Shown here one piece after another: positions 1-4,663 of a stretch of DNA of 6,498 bases. How positions within the stretch are numbered: position 1 is the stretch's first letter; each line of letters begins with the position of its first letter. A program made the translations under genes and the position numbers. The stretch comes from an uncultured Alphaproteobacteria bacterium. Its GTDB lineage: Bacteria > Pseudomonadota > Alphaproteobacteria > Rhizobiales > Hyphomicrobiaceae. The notes beneath the pieces were generated by a model. It searched no databases. It had not been told where the DNA came from and was given only the letters and a program-made list of their open reading frames with translations. Location of the stretch: assembly GCA_937950105.1 (NCBI GenBank), contig CALFEM010000200.1, positions 1 to 6,498 on the forward strand, in the 5' to 3' direction.

Positions 1-51
1 CGGCGACCACCGTGATCTACACTCTTTCCCTACACGACGCTCTTCCGATCT
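1..51 (+). other. Illumina TruSeq/P5 adapter left at contig end (artefact)
   Basis: These bases match the Illumina P5/TruSeq universal adapter, from its CGGCGACCAC portion through CTCTTCCGATCT, with one difference: T at position 13 where the adapter has A. This is synthetic library sequence, not genome, and it marks the window start as an untrimmed contig end. The reverse-strand reading frame through it yields the peptide IGRASCRERV, a familiar false C-terminus in databases. Genomic sequence presumably begins near base 52. No gene should be called across this segment. Confidence 0.97.
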
Positions 52-70
52 TTTCAGGCGCGGGTGAGCG

Positions 71-126
71 TGGGCAGTTGGCAGTGGGCAGTTGGCAGTT
101 GGCAGTTGGCAGTTGGCAGTGGGCAG
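71..126. repeat. Heptanucleotide tandem repeat, 8 units
   Basis: Eight consecutive 7-bp units of the form T(G/T)GGCAG occupy exactly 56 bases. Units 1, 3 and 8 read TGGGCAG and units 2, 4, 5, 6 and 7 read TTGGCAG, so the only variation is at the second base. A partial ninth unit (TTG) follows. Because 7 is not a multiple of 3, the reverse strand can be read as a 7-residue periodic peptide (QLPTANC), which is a spurious translation. Short heptameric tandem repeats of this style are dispersed in intergenic DNA of several bacterial groups. The copy number is probably variable and hard to assemble. Confidence 0.95.
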
Positions 127-162
127 TTGATGCTGATTGACTGCTGAGCGGTGCGGCCAGTC

Positions 163-199
163 CCCTCTCCCCATGCGCTGCACGTGCATGGGGAGAGGG
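163..199. repeat. REP-like palindrome with perfect 14-bp arms
   Basis: The left arm 163-176 (CCCTCTCCCCATGC) and right arm 186-199 (GCATGGGGAGAGGG) are perfect reverse complements around a 9-base loop (177-185). The CCCTCTCCCC...GGGGAGAGGG design is typical of dispersed intergenic palindromes in alphaproteobacteria. There is no T-tract after it, so I read it as a repetitive extragenic palindrome and not an intrinsic terminator. It lies between the tandem repeat and the first gene and may form structure in the leader of that gene if transcription starts upstream of it. Confidence 0.85.
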
Positions 200-220
200 A
201 GTCCGGGTTCGACACGTGCG

Positions 221-258
221 CTGTCCCCATGCTCTGCCCTCGCAGGGGGAGAGGGAGA
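221..258. repeat. Second, imperfect REP-like palindrome
   Basis: This stretch carries a degenerate copy of the preceding element. CTCTGCCCT (232-240) can pair imperfectly with AGGGGGAGAG (244-253), and the right flank GGGGGAGAGGGAG resembles the right arm of the first palindrome. In addition, 224-232 (TCCCCATGC) is the exact complement of 186-194 in the first element, so the two could also fold together. Two related palindromes side by side are usual for REP clusters. It ends 25 bases before the chosen start of the next gene. Confidence 0.6.
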
Positions 259-283
259 CCTTGCGCCGCAGCGCTGGAGATCG

Positions 284-1879
284 ATGGTGAGCACGCCACG
301 ACGACGCATCGGAACCCGATTGCGGGCGGTCCTGCTCGCAGCGCTGGTTGCGGCACAAGTTGTCGCCGTCACGCCCGTGCACGCCGGCTGGCTGTCCAAG
401 ATCGGGCGGCTCGCCGACGATGCCGGCGGCGTCGGTGGCAGCGCGCTGCGCCACGGCGTGCCGGGCGATGATTTCGCCAGCTCGTTCACGCGCCACATCC
501 GCGCCGTGCCGGGCGAAGCGGAGAAATCCGCAGCGGCACTCGCCGCGCACGCGACGCCCGAAGGCCACTGGCGCTTCACCAACGCCAAGGGCGAGCAGTT
601 CACCGCCGCCAATGCCGCCGAAATGGAGCGTGCGGTCGCAACCCTGCTGCCCGACAACCCGGCAGCCGCCAGCAAGCTCGAACTCTTCCTGAGTGAAGAC
701 ACGATCGTTCATCGGCCGGACCTGGTGAAAGCTCTGCCGGCCGACGCGAAACTCCACCTCCTGACCGCGAAGCAAGCGTTTCCGCTGGTGCGTTCGGCGG
801 AGGCGCCGTGGTCGTTCGCGGCGCTGGTGCGGCCGAACCTGCGCCTCGCCATGCGTGATCGGCGGACGTTCGAGGAAGCGCTGTGGCAGCTCTCACGCCC
901 GCTCAACCGCTCCAATATGCGCACCATTGCGCTGGAGCCGGGCGGCGCGGCGTACGTCCCGTCGGTGCCCCGGTTCGATCCCGCAACCAGAACCGCGCTG
1001 GTCGATCGCGTCGACCCGTTCAAGCTGCCGGGCGCGCTCAAAGCGCTCAAGGGCCAGACCGTGGTGGTGACGGGACGTGCCGATGGCCGCACGCTGCGCT
1101 TCAAGCCCGATGGCGGCGCCGAAAAGACCGTCCTCGTCGACGACCTGATGAACGCGGCGCGCGAAGCGGACGTGAACCTCGTGCTGCTGCAGTCCGACAA
1201 GGCATTGCAGCCGGGCGGTCGCAACTGGCTGTGGCAGACCCAGGAGGTGAAGGGGCTCGATGATGCGCTCAACCGCTCGACGCTCGCGGACTTCCTCGAT
1301 GCGCTGGGCGCCAGCCGCGGTGGTCTTGCGATCGATGCGAGCGAAAGTGCCCTCGGGCGCGCGCGTCTCGACATCGTGCCGGTGAAGCCCGAGGGTGCGG
1401 CGCAGCAGATCACCGACAGCGTCACCGGCTGGGCCGACTCCATGATCGGTCACATGCTCGGCAAGGTCGCCATCGAGGCCGTGAAGATCGACGCCGTCGA
1501 TCGCGAGCGCCAGCAGGAACTGGACAATCGCATCGTGCCGGGCATCCCGGCGTGGGTCCAGTGGACCTATCTCATCGGTATCTTCATGGGGGTCATCGGC
1601 TATGCCTGGTCGTGGCCCTGGTTCGCGCGGCTGTGGCCAGCGGAAGATCGCGCCGAATATGCGGGGGCGTTTGGCTACTATGCGGCTCGCGGCGTGCGCG
1701 GACTGGCCTGGCTGCTCGTGTTCCTGCCGATCGCCGGCATTCCGGCAGGCACGTGGGCCATGCTGGTCGGCCTCGCCCAGCAGTTATGGGCCGGGCTCAC
1801 AGCGCCTTTCCGGCTGGTGCGATGGATCGGGCGCAAGCTCGGGCTTGCGCCAGCGCCCGCCGGGGTCGAAAAAGGTTGA
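284..1879 (+). CDS. Secreted/membrane-anchored protein of unknown function
   Basis: I do not recognise a named family for this 531-residue protein. Residues 1-34 form a clear Sec signal peptide: basic RRR, a hydrophobic Leu/Ala/Val core, and a likely cut after VHA (34|35). About 390 residues of predicted extracytoplasmic sequence follow, rich in Ala and charged residues, with an ordered-looking middle section: a VVVTGRADG strand-like segment near 260-268 and NLVLLQSDKALQPGGRNWLWQ near 298-318. Two hydrophobic segments end the protein, about 427-447 (Trp-rich) and 474-502, followed by a basic tail. This predicts anchoring in the inner membrane with the bulk in the periplasm. I chose ATG 284 because GGAG lies at 276-279 and the signal peptide starts there. 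The frame extends upstream to a TTG at 137, but that extension translates the REP palindromes. The SDR gene follows after 69 bp on the same strand. No enzyme motif is visible, so function stays open. Confidence 0.82.
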   Translation: MVSTPRRRIGTRLRAVLLAALVAAQVVAVTPVHAGWLSKIGRLADDAGGVGGSALRHGVPGDDFASSFTRHIRAVPGEAEKSAAALAAHATPEGHWRFTNAKGEQFTAANAAEMERAVATLLPDNPAAASKLELFLSEDTIVHRPDLVKALPADAKLHLLTAKQAFPLVRSAEAPWSFAALVRPNLRLAMRDRRTFEEALWQLSRPLNRSNMRTIALEPGGAAYVPSVPRFDPATRTALVDRVDPFKLPGALKALKGQTVVVTGRADGRTLRFKPDGGAEKTVLVDDLMNAAREADVNLVLLQSDKALQPGGRNWLWQTQEVKGLDDALNRSTLADFLDALGASRGGLAIDASESALGRARLDIVPVKPEGAAQQITDSVTGWADSMIGHMLGKVAIEAVKIDAVDRERQQELDNRIVPGIPAWVQWTYLIGIFMGVIGYAWSWPWFARLWPAEDRAEYAGAFGYYAARGVRGLAWLLVFLPIAGIPAGTWAMLVGLAQQLWAGLTAPFRLVRWIGRKLGLAPAPAGVEKG

Positions 1880-1948
1880 GGATGTCGAACCGCGCGCGAT
1901 CCAAGCAGCGCGGACGACCGGGAGCGAGACAGCGGGAGACGGCGCGAC

Positions 1949-2833
1949 ATGGCGAGCCTCGAGGGCAAGACACTCTTCATCACCGGCGCGAGCCGCGGTA
2001 TCGGCCTCGCCATCGGCGTGCGCGCGGCGCGCGACGGCGCCAACGTCGCCATCGCAGCGAAGACATCGGACCCGCACCCGAAGCTCGAAGGCACCATTCA
2101 CACGGCCGCCGCCGAGATCGAGCAGGCGGGCGGGCGGGCGCTGCCGATCCTGTGCGACATCCGCGACGAAGCGCAAGTTCAAGCCGCGGCGAAGCAGACG
2201 GCCGAGATGTTCGGCGGCATCGACATCTGCGTCAACAACGCCTCCGCGATCTCGCTGACGCCGATCGAAAAGACCGATCCGAAGCGCTTCGACCTCATGT
2301 TCCAGGTCAACACGCGCGGCACGCTCGTCACCACGCAGGCCTGCCTGCCCTATCTCGAGAAAGCCGCCAACCCTCACGTGCTGATGCTGTCGCCGCCGCT
2401 CGACATGAAGCCGCAGTGGTTCGCCGGGCACGTCGCCTATTCGATCGCCAAGTACGGCATGAGCCTTGCCGTTCTGGGGCTGGCCGAGGAGTTGCGCCCC
2501 AAGGGTGTCGCCGTCAATGCGTTGTGGCCACGCTCGACCATCGCCACGGCCGCCATCAGGAACATCCTCGGCGGCGACAAGCTGATGCGCATGAGCCGTT
2601 CGCCGGACATCCTGGCCGATGCGGCGCACCTGATCTTCAGCCAGCCCTCGCGCTCCTTCACCGGCAATTTCCTGATCGACGACACCTTCCTGTATACCGT
2701 CGGCGGCGTCACCGACTTCGAGCCCTATCGCCTCGACCCGTCCATGCCGCTGGCGCCGGACTTCTTCGTACCCGCCGACAGCCGCCCCCCACCGGGCGTC
2801 AAGCTGGCGCCGCTGTCCATGCTGCAGGCCTGA
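1949..2833 (+). CDS. Short-chain dehydrogenase/reductase, HSDL2-like
   Basis: This 294-residue protein is a cytosolic NAD(P)-dependent oxidoreductase of the SDR superfamily. It shows the Rossmann cofactor motif TGASRGIG (12-19), NNAS (96-99, in place of the usual NNAG), structural and catalytic Asn121 in QVNTRG, and the catalytic pair Tyr164/Lys168 in YSIAK. The stretch LSPPLDMKPQWFAGHVAYSI (147-166), continuing through AKYGMS, and the later NALWPRS and FTGNFLID segments match, from memory, hydroxysteroid dehydrogenase-like protein 2 (HSDL2). As in that group, the likely catalytic Ser (148) sits 16 residues before Tyr rather than 13. The C-terminal SCP2 lipid-binding domain of animal HSDL2 is absent, so this is the SDR module alone. 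The natural substrate is unknown; fatty-acid or lipid-related carbonyl/alcohol chemistry is only a guess from the family. ATG 1949 has GGGAG at 1934-1938. It probably shares a transcript with the upstream gene. Confidence 0.93.
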   Translation: MASLEGKTLFITGASRGIGLAIGVRAARDGANVAIAAKTSDPHPKLEGTIHTAAAEIEQAGGRALPILCDIRDEAQVQAAAKQTAEMFGGIDICVNNASAISLTPIEKTDPKRFDLMFQVNTRGTLVTTQACLPYLEKAANPHVLMLSPPLDMKPQWFAGHVAYSIAKYGMSLAVLGLAEELRPKGVAVNALWPRSTIATAAIRNILGGDKLMRMSRSPDILADAAHLIFSQPSRSFTGNFLIDDTFLYTVGGVTDFEPYRLDPSMPLAPDFFVPADSRPPPGVKLAPLSMLQA

Positions 2834-2879
2834 TATGCGAAAACCGGTTGCCGCCGGACAATGACAGCGGCCTGCCGTT

Positions 2880-2909
2880 TGTGACATGAGGGCGGCAGTC
2901 CGCTAACAT
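2880..2909 (+). promoter_or_regulatory. Weak candidate promoter for the deacetylase gene
   Basis: A TGTGAC/TTGTGA box (from 2879-2885) and TAACAT (2904-2909) are separated by 18-19 bases, giving a poor-to-moderate sigma-70-like match. If real, transcription would start near 2916, which fits the chosen gene start at 2959 and excludes the earlier ATG at 2908, because that ATG would lie inside the -10 box. This is inference from base matches only. Confidence 0.22.
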
Positions 2910-2941
2910 GCGGGGAAAATCGCTTCCCGCCAAAGTGACCC

Positions 2942-2947
2942 GAGGAA
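2942..2947 (+). promoter_or_regulatory. Ribosome binding site that decides the deacetylase start
   Basis: GAGGAA lies 11 bases before ATG 2959, a slightly long but usable spacing. The in-frame ATG at 2908 has no comparable purine-rich site in front of it. The 17 residues it would add are basic and unlike the N-terminus of the family, which begins directly with the first beta strand (here [10 protein letters not shown]). Confidence 0.55.
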
Positions 2948-2958
2948 CGCCCGCGCAC

Positions 2959-3909
2959 ATGCCGACCCTCCACATCACGCATCCCTGCTTTCTCAATCAC
3001 GACACCGGCTATGGCCATCCCGAGCGTCCGGACCGCATGCGGGCCATCGACAAGGTGCTGAGCCATGAGCTGTTCAGCGGGTTGAAGCGCGAATTGGCGC
3101 CTCTGCGCGACGACGTGGAGGAGGCGATCCTGCGCGCGCATCCCCGCGTCTATCTCGATCTCATCAAGCGCTCCGAGCCGAAGGACGAGGGCGATTACAC
3201 CCACCTCGATCCCGATACGGTGATGTCGCCCGGCTCGCTCGAAGCCGGCCTGCGCGCCGTCAGCGCCGGGCTCGAGGCGGTCGATCGCGTCATGGACAAG
3301 GCGTCGGGCACCCGCAACGCCTTCTGTCAGGTGCGCCCGTGCGGCCACCACGCCGAGGCCGACCGGCCGATGGGCTTCTGCCTGTTCGCCAACGTCGCCA
3401 TCGCCGGGCTTTATGCACGGGCGAAGCACGGCGCCGAGCGCATCGCGGTGGTCGATTTCGACGTCCACCACGGCAACGGCACCCAGGACATCTTCCAGCA
3501 CGACAAGGACCTGTTCTTCGCATCGACTCACCAGATGCCGCTGTTTCCGGGCACGGGCGCGCTGTCGGAGACGGGCGTCGGCAACCTGTGGAACGCGCCG
3601 CTGCGCTCTGGCGACGGCGGCGACAGGTTCCGCGAGGCTTTCGAGAGCCGCATCCTGCCGGCGCTGAAGAACTTCAACCCGGACATCCTGTTCATTTCGG
3701 CCGGCTTCGACGCCCACCGCGACGACCCGCTGGCGTCGATCGAACTGGTCGAGGCGGATTACCTGTGGGTGACCGACAAGCTGCTCGACGTTGCCGACAA
3801 GCATTGCGAGGGCCGCGTCGTCTCCATGCTCGAGGGCGGCTACGACCTGACGGCGCTCGCCCGTTCCTGCGGCGTCCACGTCAAGACCATGATGAACGCC
3901 GCCGAGTGA
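2959..3909 (+). CDS. Histone deacetylase family (zinc amidohydrolase)
   Basis: This 316-residue cytosolic protein belongs to the arginase/deacetylase fold group that includes class II histone deacetylases, acetylpolyamine amidohydrolases and AcuC. It should hydrolyse an acetyl-amide on lysine side chains or polyamines using a bound zinc ion. Visible in order: HPERPDRM (20-27), the catalytic His pair in [10 protein letters not shown] (His130, His131), the zinc ligands Asp168 and His170 in [20 protein letters not shown] (190-200), the third ligand Asp251 in [11 protein letters not shown], and the transition-state Tyr295 in EGGYD. All catalytic residues are present, so the enzyme should be active. 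Length is normal for the single-domain bacterial form. Two residues look unusual: Cys128 where relatives normally have Pro (RPPGHHAE), and Ala144 in CLFANVAI where Asn is usual. The true substrate cannot be read from sequence. It lies 125 bp after the SDR gene and is followed by a strong hairpin. Confidence 0.95.
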   Translation: MPTLHITHPCFLNHDTGYGHPERPDRMRAIDKVLSHELFSGLKRELAPLRDDVEEAILRAHPRVYLDLIKRSEPKDEGDYTHLDPDTVMSPGSLEAGLRAVSAGLEAVDRVMDKASGTRNAFCQVRPCGHHAEADRPMGFCLFANVAIAGLYARAKHGAERIAVVDFDVHHGNGTQDIFQHDKDLFFASTHQMPLFPGTGALSETGVGNLWNAPLRSGDGGDRFREAFESRILPALKNFNPDILFISAGFDAHRDDPLASIELVEADYLWVTDKLLDVADKHCEGRVVSMLEGGYDLTALARSCGVHVKTMMNAAE

Positions 3910-3921
3910 GGTCAGAGGGGC

Positions 3922-3950
3922 TGGATCCCGGTGCTTGTCACCGGGATCCA
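3922..3950. repeat. Perfect 12-bp inverted repeat after the deacetylase gene
   Basis: TGGATCCCGGTG (3922-3933) and CACCGGGATCCA (3939-3950) are exact reverse complements around a 5-base loop (CTTGT). The hairpin begins 12 bases after the TGA of the deacetylase gene and would be very stable. No T-run follows, so it is not a textbook intrinsic terminator. It could still slow polymerase or protect the 3' end of the mRNA. GGATCCCGG...CCGGGATCC palindromes also occur as dispersed elements in alphaproteobacterial genomes, which I think is the likelier origin. Confidence 0.75.
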
Positions 3951-4162
3951 TGCGGCAGCCCGCTCCGAGCCCGGCTAGATCGGGCAATGAGTGCCGCACA
4001 CACCAGGGTGGCTTGCGCCGCGCAAATTCCGGCTCGACCGGCGCGAACGTGACCGGGGACAGCCGCGGCCCCGTAGCCTGCGGATTTGACCCCGGCGCCC
4101 GGCTGGCCCAACCTGCGGGCCGATTCCCTTTCGCCCGCCCGCTCCCTGTCCGAGGCTGCCCG

Positions 4163-4438
4163 ATGAGCAATACCCACAAGCCGCAGGCGCGCGGCACCGC
4201 CGACATCGCCGAAATGAGCTTCGAGCGCGCGCTGAAGGAACTCGAGAGTATTGTCGGCCGGCTCGAACGCGGCGATGTCGAACTCGAGGAAAGCATCGTC
4301 ATCTACGAGCGTGGCGAGGCCCTGAAGGAGCATTGCGACCGCCTGCTCAAGCAGGCCGAGGCCAAGGTCGAGAAGCTCACCTTCAACCCGGACGGCACCC
4401 CGCGCGGCACCGAACCGCTCGACCCGGAGCGCGGTTGA
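4163..4438 (+). CDS. xseB: Exodeoxyribonuclease VII small subunit
   Basis: This 91-residue protein is the small subunit of exonuclease VII, which with several copies per XseA large subunit degrades single-stranded DNA to acid-soluble oligonucleotides in repair and recombination. The family signature is intact and forms a helical hairpin: [20 protein letters not shown] (18-37), a DVELEESI turn, then [20 protein letters not shown] (48-67) and KVEKL. The N-terminal 17 and C-terminal ~18 residues are polar, likely disordered extensions, making it slightly longer than the ~80 residues typical of the family. ATG 4163 is chosen because GAGG lies at 4152-4155 with 7-base spacing; the open frame extends further upstream but that part is unlike XseB. 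The 253-bp gap before it holds the 3922-3950 hairpin and a small inverted repeat (4013-4025), but no convincing promoter. XseA is not in the window. Confidence 0.97.
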   Translation: MSNTHKPQARGTADIAEMSFERALKELESIVGRLERGDVELEESIVIYERGEALKEHCDRLLKQAEAKVEKLTFNPDGTPRGTEPLDPERG

Positions 4439-4483
4439 GGCCCGGAGAGGCGGCCCCAATGCCGCAGAAGGCAGGGCGCCATT

Positions 4484-4497
4484 CTGACAGGTGTCAG
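4484..4497. promoter_or_regulatory. Possible operator: CTGACA-GG-TGTCAG inverted repeat
   Basis: Two perfect 6-base arms (4484-4489 and 4492-4497) flank a GG centre, giving a 14-bp near-palindrome of the size bound by a dimeric helix-turn-helix regulator. It sits 25 bases upstream of the -35 box of the candidate dxs promoter, a position suited to activation or to upstream repression. I do not recognise the regulator. Chance occurrence in 225 bp is possible but not very likely for 12 paired positions. Confidence 0.35.
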
Positions 4498-4522
4498 TTT
4501 CGCGCACCCTCGATGCCGGTGG

Positions 4523-4551
4523 TTGAGCATCGGGCCCGTGTGCCCTAAAAT
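4523..4551 (+). promoter_or_regulatory. Candidate sigma-70 promoter for dxs
   Basis: TTGAGC (4523-4528, four of six consensus positions) and TAAAAT (4546-4551, five of six) are separated by exactly 17 bases, the optimal spacing. The -10 box lies in a short AT-rich patch (CCTAAAATTCA) that stands out in this GC-rich DNA. The start point would be near 4558, giving a leader of about 105 bases before the dxs GTG. This suggests dxs can be transcribed separately from xseB. Confidence 0.55.
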
Positions 4552-4648
4552 TCACGTCTGATACAAAAGGCCGCACGGCTCCGCTGGCATCATGCCTCCG
4601 GGCCGGCAGCTTGCGACTGCGGGACAGAACCTGCGGCGCTCCGCTCGA

Positions 4649-4656
4649 AAGGTGAG
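4649..4656 (+). promoter_or_regulatory. Ribosome binding site that decides the dxs GTG start
   Basis: AAGGTGAG matches the Shine-Dalgarno consensus AAGGAGG closely and ends 7 bases before GTG 4664. Another in-frame GTG at 4652 lies inside this site and so cannot use it. No in-frame ATG occurs until codon 32 or so, well inside the conserved domain, which makes GTG 4664 the best start. Confidence 0.8.
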
Positions 4657-4663
4657 ACCGTCC

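Noticed and set aside
71..258. CRISPR array
   Set aside because: The repeats are 7-bp direct units or palindromes with no 28-37 bp repeat/unique-spacer alternation.
137..283. N-terminal extension of the first gene to a TTG codon at 137
   Set aside because: The added 49 residues simply translate the palindromic repeats, and they would bury the signal peptide. ATG 284 has a ribosome binding site.
17..775. 252-codon reverse-strand open frame ending in IGRASCRERV
   Set aside because: It runs through adapter, tandem repeat and REP palindromes and is opposite the signal-peptide gene, so it is an artefact.
1552..2889. 445-codon forward open frame spanning the first two genes
   Set aside because: It is an out-of-frame shadow: Arg/Ala/Gly-rich, without motifs, and overlapping two well-supported genes.
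2908..2958. Upstream ATG for the deacetylase
   Set aside because: No ribosome binding site is visible, the 17 extra residues are not family-like, and it overlaps the candidate -10 box.
2725..4302. 525-codon reverse-strand open frame
   Set aside because: It overlaps the deacetylase gene in full and crosses the intergenic hairpin; composition and lack of motifs mark it as a shadow.
4558..4663. TPP riboswitch in the dxs leader
   Set aside because: DXS uses thiamine diphosphate, so I looked for the conserved CUGAGA and related thi-box elements; none is present in recognisable order.
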